Positions 19,542-28,315 of a stretch of DNA of 46,856 nt are shown here, one piece after another. The translations under genes and the position numbers were made by a program. The notes beneath the pieces were generated by a model that had not been told where the DNA came from, searched no databases, and worked only from the letters and a program-made list of their open reading frames with translations. Positions within the stretch are counted from its first letter, which is position 1, and every line of letters begins with the position of its first letter. The stretch is from Trueperaceae bacterium (GTDB lineage Bacteria > Deinococcota > Deinococci > Deinococcales > Trueperaceae), in NCBI GenBank assembly GCA_011390455.1, contig JAABSI010000014.1:1-46856 (forward strand), read 5' to 3'.

Positions 19542-20873
19542 ATGAACCCACGCGCCGCGCTCGTCGTCGACGGTGGCACCCCCCTGCGCGGGGAGGTGCA
19601 CGTCCATGCCGCGAAGAACTCCGCGCTCTACCTGATCCTCGCGTCGCTCCTCACCGACGAGCCGGTCCTGCTCGAGGGGGTCCCCAAGCTGTCCGACGTC
19701 CTCGTCGGCCTCGAGATCCTGGAACACGTCGGCGTGGACGTCCATTGGACCGGTCGCGACGTCCGGCTCCATGCGCGGGAACTGCGCACGACGGCCGCGC
19801 CGTACCGGTTGGTCAGCAAGATGCGCGCGAGCTTCGTCCTGATGGGCGCGCTGCTCGCGCGCGCGGGCGAAGCGCGGATCTCGATGCCCGGCGGCTGCGC
19901 CTTCGGTCCGCGGCCGGTCGATCGCCACTTGAAGGCCTTCGCCGACCTCGGAGTGGAGGTCGACGACGACGCCGGCGACTTCGTCGCCCGCCGCCGTGGT
20001 CGCATCGAGGGTCGGGTGGCGTTCGAATCGCCGACCGTGGGCGGCACGCAGAACGTGCTGCTCGCGAGCGCGCTCGGCGGTGGCGAAGTGGTGATCGAGA
20101 ACGCGGCGCTCGAACCCGAGATCGCCGACCTCGCGGACCTGTTGGTCGCGATGGGCGCACGGATCGAGGGGGCAGGAACCCCGCGCATCCACGTCCAAGG
20201 CGTGGAGCGTCTCGGGGGCGTGCGCTTCCGACCGATCCCGGACCGGATCGAGGCCGGCACCTTCATGCTCGCCGCCGCGGCGACGCGCGGGGACGTGACC
20301 GTGCGCGGCGTGCGCGCCGAGCACCTCGGCGCCGTGCGCGACCGGTTGAGCGAGGCGGGGGTGCGGCTGCTCGACGTCGGGCGCGACGGGCTGCGCGTCG
20401 ACGCCACGGGGGAGTTGACCTCGGTGGACGTCACCGCGACCGAGTACCCGGGCGTCCCGACCGACCTGCAGGCCCCGTTCGGGGCGTTCTTGGCGACGAC
20501 GCCCGGCGTGGGCGTCGTGCGCGACCGGGTCTACCCGGACCGCTTCACCCACGTCGAGGAACTCCGCAAGATGGGCGCGCGCCTCGAACTGAGCGACCAG
20601 ACGCTCGTGGTGCGCGGTCGTGCGCTCGAGGGGGCCGAGGTGCACGCGGCCGACATCCGAGCCGGCGGAGCTCTGGTCGTGGCCGCGCTCGCGGCGCGCG
20701 GGCGCTCGCGCGTGACCGGCGTCGAGTACATCGACCGCGGCTACGAGCGCTTCGCGGAACGGCTCGCGGGGCTCGGCGCCCGCGTGGTGCGCGACGACGG
20801 CGACGACGCGTCGACGGCCGCCCCCGTCTCCGTCGCGGCGACCTCGTCCGAGCGCTCCGCACCTTCGGACTGA
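19542..20873 (+). CDS. murA: UDP-N-acetylglucosamine 1-carboxyvinyltransferase
   Basis: Transfers enolpyruvate from PEP to UDP-GlcNAc, the first committed step of peptidoglycan synthesis, in the cytoplasm. The 443 residues show the EPSP-synthase fold with the early substrate-binding lysine in AAKNSALYLI, the PEP-reactive cysteine in MPGGCAFGPRPVD (so fosfomycin-sensitive type rather than the Asp variant), the TVGGTQNVLLA region and PTDLQAPFGAFL. ATG 19542 is 5 nt after GGAGG; the TTG at 19530 overlaps the ribosome site and is rejected. The last 133 bp overlap the 3' end of the convergent minus-strand gene. A short acidic/Ser-rich tail follows the conserved end. Confidence 0.96.
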   Translation: MNPRAALVVDGGTPLRGEVHVHAAKNSALYLILASLLTDEPVLLEGVPKLSDVLVGLEILEHVGVDVHWTGRDVRLHARELRTTAAPYRLVSKMRASFVLMGALLARAGEARISMPGGCAFGPRPVDRHLKAFADLGVEVDDDAGDFVARRRGRIEGRVAFESPTVGGTQNVLLASALGGGEVVIENAALEPEIADLADLLVAMGARIEGAGTPRIHVQGVERLGGVRFRPIPDRIEAGTFMLAAAATRGDVTVRGVRAEHLGAVRDRLSEAGVRLLDVGRDGLRVDATGELTSVDVTATEYPGVPTDLQAPFGAFLATTPGVGVVRDRVYPDRFTHVEELRKMGARLELSDQTLVVRGRALEGAEVHAADIRAGGALVVAALAARGRSRVTGVEYIDRGYERFAERLAGLGARVVRDDGDDASTAAPVSVAATSSERSAPSD

Positions 20874-21766
20874 CGCTCCTCGCCTTCGCCTTCGGGCACG
20901 ACGCCCACGTCGTCGTCGCCGATGAGCGCCGGCGGGTCCACGGCGCCCTGGGCCTCGGCGCCCGGCTCCCCGGCCGGCGCAGCAGGTGCGTCGGGTACGG
21001 TAGTTCGCGACCGGCCCCGCCAGGCCAGGCCGACGACGACCAGGACCATCCCGGCGCCCATCCACCACCACCACGGCGAAGCGGTGCCGCTCGAGGCGCG
21101 CGCGTCGGGCCGCGGGAGCCGCGCGGTCGCGTGGAGCCGGAGCAACGCGTCGTCGTCGCCGGGCACCACCGAGACGACCGGCGGCGCCGCGCTCGGTGCC
21201 GCGAAGGCCCACGGCGACGCTTCGGCGGCGAACGGACGCCAGCCCGAGTCGGCGAACGGATCGTAGACGCCGCTGATGGCCACCCATACCCCGTCGACCG
21301 GCAGGTCGGGGGGCCAGGGGAGGCGCACCGTCCGTCCCACGACCTCGAGCCCCAGCGGTCGCGGTGCGGCGGCATCGACGGTCCACGCCCAGGCGCTCGT
21401 GCCCGCGACCCGCACGGCGACCGCCCACCCGACGCCCTCCGGGGCCTCGAGGCCGGTGCCGGGGAGCGCCGCGCGCGCCGTCGCTTCGGGGTGCAGCAGG
21501 TACGCCTCGACGATCGGTTGCAGCAACGGCGCGTCCGGGTCGATCGCCGCGAGTTCGAGCTCGAACACGACGGAGCCGTCCGCTTCGGTCGCCCAGCGGG
21601 CGTCGAGCAGGTCGTACCAAGCTGGATCGGCGTAGCGCGCGGCCGTGGGCGGCGTCAACCCGGCGTCGAGCGCGTCGCCGGCCTCGGGCGCCTGAGCGAA
21701 CGCCATGGCCCCCAGGCAGAACGCCAAGGTCCAGGCGGTCCGCCAGCCGCGGCTCCGTGCGGTCAC
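20741..21766 (-). CDS. Exported, membrane-anchored protein with glucodextranase-C-like domain
   Basis: A 341-residue protein of uncertain function. Residues 1-25 form a signal peptide (WTLAFCLGAMAFAQ). Residues about 45-205 resemble the C-terminal binding module of glucodextranases and related envelope proteins: a beta-strand pattern with LLQPIVEAYLLHPE, ALPGTGL, GWAVAVRVAG and VYDPFADSGWRPF. This is my reading of the pattern, not a search. A single membrane helix follows (WWWWMGAGMVLVVVGLAW, about 231-248), then an acidic cytoplasmic tail of about 90 residues with low complexity. GTG 21766 overlaps the yvcK stop as GTGA. The stop lies 133 bp inside the convergent murA, so part of the tail may be non-essential read-through. 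Confidence 0.6.
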   Translation of the reverse strand: MTARSRGWRTAWTLAFCLGAMAFAQAPEAGDALDAGLTPPTAARYADPAWYDLLDARWATEADGSVVFELELAAIDPDAPLLQPIVEAYLLHPEATARAALPGTGLEAPEGVGWAVAVRVAGTSAWAWTVDAAAPRPLGLEVVGRTVRLPWPPDLPVDGVWVAISGVYDPFADSGWRPFAAEASPWAFAAPSAAPPVVSVVPGDDDALLRLHATARLPRPDARASSGTASPWWWWMGAGMVLVVVGLAWRGRSRTTVPDAPAAPAGEPGAEAQGAVDPPALIGDDDVGVVPEGEGEERQSEGAERSDEVAATETGAAVDASSPSSRTTRAPSPASRSAKRS

Positions 21767-23082
21767 CGCGCGCTCCGGTGCTTCGTGGCCAGCGCGACGA
21801 GCGCGCCCGCCAGCGCCGCCGGATCGTGTTGCGCGTGTCGACCGTGCCCCAGGAGGGCGGCGGCCGTCGCGGTCATCCCGGCCGCCTCGACGCGCGCCGC
21901 ATCGAAGGGGACGGGTTCCGCGCCCTCCGTGGCGTACGCGGCGAGCCGCTCTTCGTCGATGGCCGTGCGGTTGCCCAGGACGACGTCCGGCCACCGCCCC
22001 AGGTGCGCATGGAGGGTCTCGAGGTGCCGCCCCAGGTCGAAACCATCCGTCTCGCCGGCTTCGGTCATGAGGTTCGCGACGTAGACGATCGAGGCCGGCG
22101 TGGTGCGCAGCGCGTCGCTGATCCCGGGGACCAGCAACGGGGGCAGCGTCGACGTGAAGAGGCTGCCCGGCCCCAGCACGACCAGGTCGGCGTGGGCGAT
22201 GGCGGCGACCGCCTCGGGCATCGCGTCGGCGTCGCCCGGAGACAGCTCGAGGCGGGCGCTCGCGCCGGGCACCGCACGCACCGCGCTCTCGCCCGCGACC
22301 ACGGTCCCGTCCGCCTTGGTGACCCGCAGGGTCACCGGCCGCGCGGTGGCGGGCCACACCGCCCCCTGCAGCTCCAGGAGCCGGTTCAGCGACCGGAGCG
22401 CCTCGGCGAAGTCGCCCTCGACCTCGTTGAGCGTGGCGATGAGCACGTTGCCGAAGGTGTGCCCGAGCAGCTCGTCGCCGCGCTCGAAGCGGTACTGGAG
22501 GAGGCGCCCGAGCGCCGCCTCGTCGGTCGCGAGCGCGGCGAGGCAGTCGGTCAGGTCGCCCGGCGCCGGCATGCCGAAGGCCGCGCGGAGGCGCCCCGTC
22601 GATCCCCCGTCGTCGCTGACCGCCACGACCGCCGTCACCTGGCTCGTATGCGCGCGCAGTCCACGCAGGAGCACGCTGAGCCCGGTGCCGCCGCCCAGCG
22701 CCACGATGCGGGGGCCGCGCGCCAAGACCAGACGCCGATGGAGCACCTCCGCCACCTCGTGCGGTCGTTGCACCCAGTTGGACAAGAGCGAGCGGTTGAG
22801 GCGCCCGATGGCGACGATCGCGACGAACGTGCCCGTCAACGCGACCGAAGCCCCCACCCACCCGGCGTGGCGCGCCCAGGCGTCGCCGACCAGCACGCGC
22901 TCGAGCGGGGTGGCGAGCTCACGACGGCCTTCGCCGATCAGCCACAGCATGGTGATGGTGAACCCGACCGCCGACACCAGCGCCCCGAGCACCACCCACG
23001 CGACGTGGCGCTTCACGCCCATGCCGGGCGTCAGCCAGTGCCGCCACGAGGCGACGTACTGCCAGCGGTCGGCCGGGGTCAC
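21763..23082 (-). CDS. YvcK/CofD-like gluconeogenesis factor, membrane-anchored form
   Basis: A 439-residue member of the YvcK family, which binds UDP-sugars and controls cell shape and carbon flow into the wall in Bacillus and Mycobacterium (CuvA). The CofD-like core shows VALGGGTGLSVLLRGL, VAVSDDGGSTGRLR, GDLTDCLAALA, GNVLIATLNEVEGDF and LGPGSLFTSTLPPLL. Unlike Bacillus YvcK, about 110 residues precede the core and contain two membrane helices (VAWVVLGALVSAVGF and GASVALTGTFVAIVAIG), so the enzyme-like domain should be tethered to the inner membrane. GTG 23082 overlaps the upstream stop by 4 nt. There is no WhiA or RapZ neighbour as in Firmicutes. Confidence 0.92.
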   Translation of the reverse strand: MTPADRWQYVASWRHWLTPGMGVKRHVAWVVLGALVSAVGFTITMLWLIGEGRRELATPLERVLVGDAWARHAGWVGASVALTGTFVAIVAIGRLNRSLLSNWVQRPHEVAEVLHRRLVLARGPRIVALGGGTGLSVLLRGLRAHTSQVTAVVAVSDDGGSTGRLRAAFGMPAPGDLTDCLAALATDEAALGRLLQYRFERGDELLGHTFGNVLIATLNEVEGDFAEALRSLNRLLELQGAVWPATARPVTLRVTKADGTVVAGESAVRAVPGASARLELSPGDADAMPEAVAAIAHADLVVLGPGSLFTSTLPPLLVPGISDALRTTPASIVYVANLMTEAGETDGFDLGRHLETLHAHLGRWPDVVLGNRTAIDEERLAAYATEGAEPVPFDAARVEAAGMTATAAALLGHGRHAQHDPAALAGALVALATKHRSAR

Positions 23083-23765
23083 CGGAGCCCGCCGGCTGCG
23101 GCCGGCCGGCAGGCGACGATCGCGTCCTCGAGCTCCACCACGGCCGCGTCGCCGATCGCGGCGAGCAAGCGGCCGGGGCAGAGCAGGCCGCCGTCCACCG
23201 ACCGGACGACGTCGCGGCCGTCGAGGCGCGCCGCGACCACGCGCGGCGCGGAGGCGGCGACCGGTGCCGGTGGGGTTCCCTGCCACACGCGCCAAGCGAG
23301 GCCGTCGAAGCTCAGGTACGCGACGTGGTCGGCGACCCCGACCTCGAAGACCGGGACCTCGTCGGGACCGGAGACGAGCGACCAGCGCGCGGGCTTCCGG
23401 AAGCCCACCTCGGCAACGACGCACGCCACGTCCACGGGCGACGCGCCCTCCATCGGCACGACCACCGCCTCCGCGACGAGCGACCGCGCCAGGAGGACCG
23501 CCCACGCCTCGGCGACCTCGCGCTCGTCGGTGCAGCCGACCCGCACCCGGACGTACTGCAACCCGCCTTGCATCGTGAACTCGGTGTAGGCCTCGAGACC
23601 GTGCAGCCGCAAGCCCGCCGCGACGCCCGCGGCCTCGCGGTAGTCGCGCAGCGCCACCGTCTGGACGCTCCACGTCGTCTGCGCCAGCGCGGTGCCCAGG
23701 GTAGCGAGGACCACCGCCACCACGAGGAGGGAGCCCCCACGGCGGGCGCGGTCGATCGTCCTCAT
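23079..23765 (-). CDS. Exported protein with SPOR-like domain
   Basis: A 228-residue protein with an N-terminal signal peptide (SLLVVAVVLATLGTALAQ). Right after it, residues about 30-95 look like a SPOR peptidoglycan-binding repeat: TWSVQTVALRDYREAAGVAA, LHGLEAYTE, then YVRVRVGCTDEREVAEAW. The rest has no recognised domain; four cysteines are spread through the mature part. ATG 23765 overlaps the hisH stop as ATGA and is preferred over ATG 23780, which lies inside hisH. Its own stop overlaps yvcK GTG. Location between hisH and membrane-anchored yvcK suggests an envelope role at denuded glycans; the SPOR call is by pattern only. Confidence 0.7.
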   Translation of the reverse strand: MRTIDRARRGGSLLVVAVVLATLGTALAQTTWSVQTVALRDYREAAGVAAGLRLHGLEAYTEFTMQGGLQYVRVRVGCTDEREVAEAWAVLLARSLVAEAVVVPMEGASPVDVACVVAEVGFRKPARWSLVSGPDEVPVFEVGVADHVAYLSFDGLAWRVWQGTPPAPVAASAPRVVAARLDGRDVVRSVDGGLLCPGRLLAAIGDAAVVELEDAIVACRPAAAGGLR

Positions 23766-24406
23766 CGGGCCGCGGTCCATGCAGCGCGCGCCGACTCGGC
23801 GAAGTTGGCCAGGATGCGCAGCCCCACCCGCTGGCTCTTCTCGGGATGGAACTGGGTCGCGTGCAGGGCGCCGCGGGAGACCGCGCTCAAGAAGCGGGTG
23901 GCGCCGTAGGTCGTCGTGGCGCCCGCCGGAAAGGTCGCCGCCGCTTCGTCGAACGCGACCACGTAGCTGTGCGCGAAGTACGCGTGCGCCCCGTCCGCCA
24001 CGCCCGCCAGGAGCGGGGATCCGCCGAACGGATGCAGGGCGTTCCAGCCCATGTGGGGCACGCTCACGTCGCCGTCCGGAAAGCGCACGACCCGACCGGG
24101 GAGCACGCCGAGCCCCTCGATCCCCGGCGCCTCCTCGGAGCCCTCGACCAGCAGCTGCAGGCCGACGCAGATGCCGAGGAACGGCTTGCCCGCACCGATG
24201 TGCTCGCGCACCACGGCCTCGAAGCCGCTCGCCCGGAACGCCTCCATCACCTGGCCGAAGTGGCCCTGGCCCGGCAGCACCAGGGCGTCGGCGGCGGCGG
24301 CCCGACGCGGATCGCTGGAACGCTCGACGGCCACCCCGGCGGCGGCCAGCGCCTTGGCGACGCTCGGCAGGTTCCCGGCGCCGTAATCGATCAGGACGAC
24401 GCGCAT
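23762..24406 (-). CDS. hisH: Imidazole glycerol phosphate synthase, glutaminase subunit
   Basis: Glutamine amidotransferase subunit that feeds ammonia to HisF to make imidazole glycerol phosphate in histidine synthesis. The 214 residues have the class I triad: nucleophile Cys in FLGICVGLQLL, and His and Glu in QFHPEKS. The N-terminal IDYGAGNLPSV and PGQGHFGQVM oxyanion segment are typical, as is VPHMGWN. hisF is not in the window. ATG 24406 is 4 nt after the hisB stop and its TGA overlaps the next ATG, so it is co-translated with hisB and the exported SPOR-like protein. Confidence 0.95.
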   Translation of the reverse strand: MRVVLIDYGAGNLPSVAKALAAAGVAVERSSDPRRAAAADALVLPGQGHFGQVMEAFRASGFEAVVREHIGAGKPFLGICVGLQLLVEGSEEAPGIEGLGVLPGRVVRFPDGDVSVPHMGWNALHPFGGSPLLAGVADGAHAYFAHSYVVAFDEAAATFPAGATTTYGATRFLSAVSRGALHATQFHPEKSQRVGLRILANFAESARAAWTAAR

Positions 24407-24410
24407 CCGG

Positions 24411-24995
24411 TCAGAGCGCCCCTTTCGTCGAGGGCAGGCCGCTGCCGGTGCGCCGCGTGGCCGCGTACAGCGCGCGGGCGAAGGCCTTCACGACGGCTTC
24501 GCTGCCGTGGTGCGGATCGCCGGTCGCCAGCCACCGGACGTGGACGGTCGCGCGGGCGTGGTTGGCGAAGCCGCGCAGGAACTCGCGCAGGTGGTAGGTG
24601 GTGAAGCCCGAGACGTCGCCGGGGACCGCGGCGGGATCGAACGCCAGGAACGGTCGACCGCAGAGGTCGACGACGACGTGCACGAGCGTCTCGTCCATCG
24701 GCACGAAGGCGTCGGCGTAGCGCTCGAGGTCCATGGCGTCGCCCACCGCTTCGCGCCACGCCTGCCCCAGGGTGATCCCGACGTCCTCGGCGAGGTGGTG
24801 GACGTCGATGTGCAGGTCGCCGGTCGCGGCGACCTCGAGGCCGACGCGGCCGTGGCGGACCACCTGGTCGAGGAGGTGGTCGAGGAACCCGTGGCCCGTG
24901 GCGGGAGCGCCCCGCGGCCCGGCGTCGAGGTCGAGGTCGATGCGCACGTCGGTCTCGCGCGTGGCTCGGTGGACGGTGGCGCGGCGCTCAGGCAC
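24411..24995 (-). CDS. hisB: Imidazoleglycerol-phosphate dehydratase
   Basis: Mn-dependent dehydratase of histidine synthesis (monofunctional, no phosphatase domain). The 194 residues contain the duplicated metal motifs: GHGFLDHLLDQVVRHG and HHLAEDVGITLGQA in the first half, and FTTYHLREFLRGFANHA and DPHHGSEAVVKAFARAL in the second. The start is GTG 24995, preceded at 7 nt by GAGGAG; it overlaps the hisC stop by 8 nt. A longer frame begins at TTG 25010 but would include the ribosome site. Catalytic residues all appear intact. Confidence 0.95.
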   Translation of the reverse strand: MPERRATVHRATRETDVRIDLDLDAGPRGAPATGHGFLDHLLDQVVRHGRVGLEVAATGDLHIDVHHLAEDVGITLGQAWREAVGDAMDLERYADAFVPMDETLVHVVVDLCGRPFLAFDPAAVPGDVSGFTTYHLREFLRGFANHARATVHVRWLATGDPHHGSEAVVKAFARALYAATRRTGSGLPSTKGAL

Positions 24996-26070
24996 GTTCG
25001 AGCTCCTCAAGGGGCGCGGTCGCGGTGGCGACGGCGTCGAACGCCTTCAGGAAGGCATCGTTCTCGGCGGGCGCACCGACGCTCACGCGCAGGCACCCGT
25101 CCAAGCCGGGCAGGTGGTCCTGCCGACGCACGAGCACGCCCTGGTCGAGCAGGCCCCGGTAGGTGACCGCGGCGTCCGGCACGCGCATCAGCACGAAGTT
25201 GGCGACGCTGGGGAAGACCTCGACGTCGCGGCGCGTCGCAAGCGCGGCGATCAGCCGTTCGCGCTCGGTCACGGTCCGCTCGACGCGCTCGGCCACGACG
25301 TCCGGCGCGTCCAGGACCGCTTCCGCTACCGCCACCTGGAGGGCCGAGACCGAGAACGGCAGGAGCGCCTTGCGCAGTTCGACGGCGACGTCCGGGTGCG
25401 CGAGCGCGTACCCCAACCGCGCGCCGGCCAACCCGAAGGCCTTCGAGAGCGTCCGCAGCCGCACCACCTGCGGGTGGGCGCGCGCCAGGGCGTCGTGGTC
25501 GACGTTCGCGAACTCACCGTAGGCCTCGTCGACGACGATCAGCCAGCGGTCGCCGCCGGCTGCGGCCAAGCGCTCGAGGTCGGCGGGCGCCACCGCGTTG
25601 CCGGTCGGCGCCATCGGCGCCGCGATGAAGGCCACCCCCTCCCCGACCTGCAGGACCGCCTCGAGCTCCGCCGTCGGGAGCGCGAACCCGGGCCCGAGCG
25701 GCAGCTCGACGAGCGACGCACCCAGCAGGCGCGCCTGCAACGCGTAGACCGAGAAGGTGGGGCGCACGGTGGCCACGCTCCGGCCGATGCCGGCGACGAT
25801 CGTCGCGGCCTGGATCAGGACGTTCGAGCCTCCGGCGACGGCGACGCCGTCGGCCGGCCAGTCGTGGCGCGCTCCGAACCGCGCGGCCAACCCCTGGGGG
25901 TGGAGCTCCGGGTACCGGTTCCACGGTCGGCGCTCGAGGCGCTCGAGCGCCGCGCGCCGCAGCGCGTCCGGCAGGTCCTCCGGCGCCTCGTTCTGGTCGA
26001 GTTTGATGGCCGCTTCGTGGGCCTCGAAACGGTACGCGGGCAGGCCGAGGACCTCGGCGCGGAGCTTCAT
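24988..26070 (-). CDS. hisC: Histidinol-phosphate aminotransferase
   Basis: PLP-dependent fold-type I aminotransferase that converts imidazole acetol phosphate to histidinol phosphate. The 360 residues show LDQNEAPEDLP at the N-terminus, GGSNVLIQ, PTGNAVAP, VVDEAYGEF, the PLP lysine in RTLSKAFGLAGARLGYA, and the C-terminal LRVSVGAPAEND. I chose ATG 26070 because TAGCAT lies 7 nt before it, matching the leaderless pattern in this window, and neither this ATG nor ATG 26079 has a Shine-Dalgarno sequence. It lies 24 nt downstream of the TPR gene and could also be co-transcribed with it. Confidence 0.94.
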   Translation of the reverse strand: MKLRAEVLGLPAYRFEAHEAAIKLDQNEAPEDLPDALRRAALERLERRPWNRYPELHPQGLAARFGARHDWPADGVAVAGGSNVLIQAATIVAGIGRSVATVRPTFSVYALQARLLGASLVELPLGPGFALPTAELEAVLQVGEGVAFIAAPMAPTGNAVAPADLERLAAAGGDRWLIVVDEAYGEFANVDHDALARAHPQVVRLRTLSKAFGLAGARLGYALAHPDVAVELRKALLPFSVSALQVAVAEAVLDAPDVVAERVERTVTERERLIAALATRRDVEVFPSVANFVLMRVPDAAVTYRGLLDQGVLVRRQDHLPGLDGCLRVSVGAPAENDAFLKAFDAVATATAPLEELERA

Positions 26071-26077
26071 GGCCGCC

Positions 26078-26083
26078 ATGCTA
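26078..26083 (-). promoter_or_regulatory. -10-like box 7 nt before hisC
   Basis: TAGCAT on the minus strand ends 7 nt before ATG 26070. No -35 is recognisable. It may give hisC its own leaderless transcript inside the larger chain. Confidence 0.4.
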
Positions 26084-26094
26084 GCGCGCCGGAC

Positions 26095-28233
26095 TCACCG
26101 CGCGGCGCGTTCGCGTGCGTCGGCGATCGCGTCCGCGGCGCTCGCTTCGAGCGTGGGGTCGAGCTCGAGCGCGCGGTCGAAGGCCGCCACGGCCTCCCCG
26201 AAGCGGCTGCTCGCGTAGTACGTCAGGCCGAGGTTGAGGTGCGCGCGCGCGTTGCTCGGGTTGGCCGCGACCGCGGCGGTCAAGGTCTCGAGCGCGCGGT
26301 CGAAGCGGCCCACCTGGAGGTGAGCGTACCCGAGGTTGTTGAGCAGCACGTCCTGGTCGCCGAGTTCCGCCCGTGCGGCCGTGTAGGCGGCGATGGCGGT
26401 GCGTGGATCACCCGCCCGCTGCCGCGCGTACCCTTCGTAGAAGGCCAGCAAGCCCGCCTCCTCGATCGCCCGCGCCTCGGCGAAGGCGTCGGCCGCCCGC
26501 GCGAACTCGCCCAGCTCGAGGGCCGTGAGCCCCCGTTCGAAGGCGGCCGCGGCCTCGGTGCCGAGTTCGAGGTCGCCCTCGTCCTCACCCATGAGGCGCC
26601 CCTGCTCGTCGAGCAGCGCGAGGGCGCGGGTCGCCAGGGCGGCCTCGGGCGCCTCCTGCAGGACCGAGGTCAGCACCGAGCGCGCCTCCTCGACCCGCCC
26701 GACGCGGCCCAGGGCGATCCCGTAAAGCGTGCGCAGATCGGCGCTCGCACCACCCGCGGCGACGATCGGTTCGAGGGTCGCCAGCGCCGCGCGCGAACGA
26801 CCAGCGGCCAGGTCCAGCTCCGCGGACGTCAGGTCGGCATCGGGCGCACGATCGGCGACCGTGGCCCAGAGCGCCTGGGCCTCCTCACCGGCCCCGCGAT
26901 CGGCCAACGATCGCGCCAGCGCGCGCACGTCGGGGATCGACTCGGGGTTGGCGTCCACCGCAGCGCGCAGCGACGCCTCGGAGCCCGCCGCGTCGCCCGA
27001 GCGTCGGAGCAACTCGGCTTCGAGCAGGCGCAGGTCGCTCGCCTCGGGAAACAGCGCGATCCCCTCGCGCACGAACGCGAGGGCGTCGCCGGCGACCGCT
27101 TCGGGGAGGCGGCCGGCGACCGTGTACGCCGCCGTCGTGCGCCCGACCGGACGGGCGGCGGCGGCGCGCAGCAGGTCGAGGGCGCCGCGCGCGTCGCCCG
27201 CTCCGACGGTCACGTCGACGAGCGCCGCGAGCACGCTGGGGGAATCGGGCAGGCGATCGGCCGCGCGCCGCAACGCCTGGATGGCTCCGGAGGCCGACGT
27301 CTGCAGCGAGGCGAGCCCGAGCTGGGCGTCGACCTGGCGCGGGGCCGCGGCGGTGGCGCGCGCCAGGAGGTCGGCGCGCTCCGCGGCGGGGACCGTCTGC
27401 GCCAGCCCCACCAGCGCGACCGCGTGCGCGGGGTTGCGCTCGAGCGCCGCCGCGAAGGACGCGGCCGCGCCGTCGGCGTCCCCGGCGATGAGCCGGACCA
27501 GGCCCTGGGTGGTGAGGACCTCGACCGACGACCGCAGGGCGACCGCCGCATCGGCGTCGGCCAGAGCGGTCTCGAGGTCGCCGGCGAGCACGCGCGTGCG
27601 CGCCAGCTCGCTCCGCGCCCACGCCGAATCCGGGTCGAGCGCGACGGCCGCCTCGAGCTGGTCGACGCGCACCCCGGGGAGGCGGGCGGCGGCGGTGGCC
27701 AGCGGGCCGAGGCTGGGGAGCGACGGGGCGTCCTCGAGGACCGCGCGCAGCGCCGTCCGCTCGGGCGCCGGCGGCGTCCGGTCGGCCTCGCGCAGCACGG
27801 CGTCCGCGGCGGCCGTCCACAGGCCCGTCAGGTCGCCGAGCCGGCCTTCGACCCGAGCGGTGCGCTCCGCGCCCTCCACCACGACGACGAGCTCGAGCAC
27901 GAGCTCCTCGCTGCCCGAGACCCGACCCAACACGAGGACGTCGGCGTCGAACGCGGCCGTGAGCAGCTCGAGGGCGTCGTCGCGGCCGGCGGCGACGAGC
28001 CTCTGGAGCACGAGTCCGGCGTCGCCGACCGGCGGCGCGTAGACCCCGTCGAGTTCGTTGATGGCGTGCTGGAGCACGGACGGCACGGCGAGGCCGAGGG
28101 CCTCGATCGAGGCGTCGGCGTCGAACGGGACGAAGACGAACCGGGTGGGATCGTCCTGGGCCATGGCGGACGCACCGAGCGCGAGGGCGGCGGCGGCGAG
28201 GACGGCGCGGAGTCGGGGGGCAAGAAGTCGCAT
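26095..28233 (-). CDS. Exported TPR-repeat protein
   Basis: A 712-residue protein with a signal peptide (VLAAAALALGASAMAQ) and an N-terminal alpha/beta region of about 120 residues (FVFVPFDADAS... VLVLGRVSGSEELVLELVVVV) that resembles periplasmic domains of CsgG/TolB-like lipid-free proteins. From about residue 190 to the end are many tetratricopeptide repeats; the clearest are the last three (DQDVLLNNLGYAHLQVGRFD, ARAHLNLGLTYYASSRFG). No enzyme motif is seen. It likely scaffolds envelope complexes. ATG 28233 is 6 nt after a TAGACT -10 box, i.e. a leaderless start. It heads the chain running into the his and yvcK genes. Confidence 0.8.
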   Translation of the reverse strand: MRLLAPRLRAVLAAAALALGASAMAQDDPTRFVFVPFDADASIEALGLAVPSVLQHAINELDGVYAPPVGDAGLVLQRLVAAGRDDALELLTAAFDADVLVLGRVSGSEELVLELVVVVEGAERTARVEGRLGDLTGLWTAAADAVLREADRTPPAPERTALRAVLEDAPSLPSLGPLATAAARLPGVRVDQLEAAVALDPDSAWARSELARTRVLAGDLETALADADAAVALRSSVEVLTTQGLVRLIAGDADGAAASFAAALERNPAHAVALVGLAQTVPAAERADLLARATAAAPRQVDAQLGLASLQTSASGAIQALRRAADRLPDSPSVLAALVDVTVGAGDARGALDLLRAAAARPVGRTTAAYTVAGRLPEAVAGDALAFVREGIALFPEASDLRLLEAELLRRSGDAAGSEASLRAAVDANPESIPDVRALARSLADRGAGEEAQALWATVADRAPDADLTSAELDLAAGRSRAALATLEPIVAAGGASADLRTLYGIALGRVGRVEEARSVLTSVLQEAPEAALATRALALLDEQGRLMGEDEGDLELGTEAAAAFERGLTALELGEFARAADAFAEARAIEEAGLLAFYEGYARQRAGDPRTAIAAYTAARAELGDQDVLLNNLGYAHLQVGRFDRALETLTAAVAANPSNARAHLNLGLTYYASSRFGEAVAAFDRALELDPTLEASAADAIADARERAAR

Positions 28234-28239
28234 CGCGCG

Positions 28240-28245
28240 AGTCTA
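28240..28245 (-). promoter_or_regulatory. -10 box for leaderless TPR-protein mRNA
   Basis: TAGACT on the minus strand ends 6 nt before ATG 28233, and no Shine-Dalgarno sequence is present. No clear -35. Confidence 0.55.
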
Positions 28246-28315
28246 CCGCGCGACCGTGAGAACGTCTGGAGCGTCCAGGACGGAGGCCATGCCCTCCCGT
28301 CGCCGCGCCCCGCCC

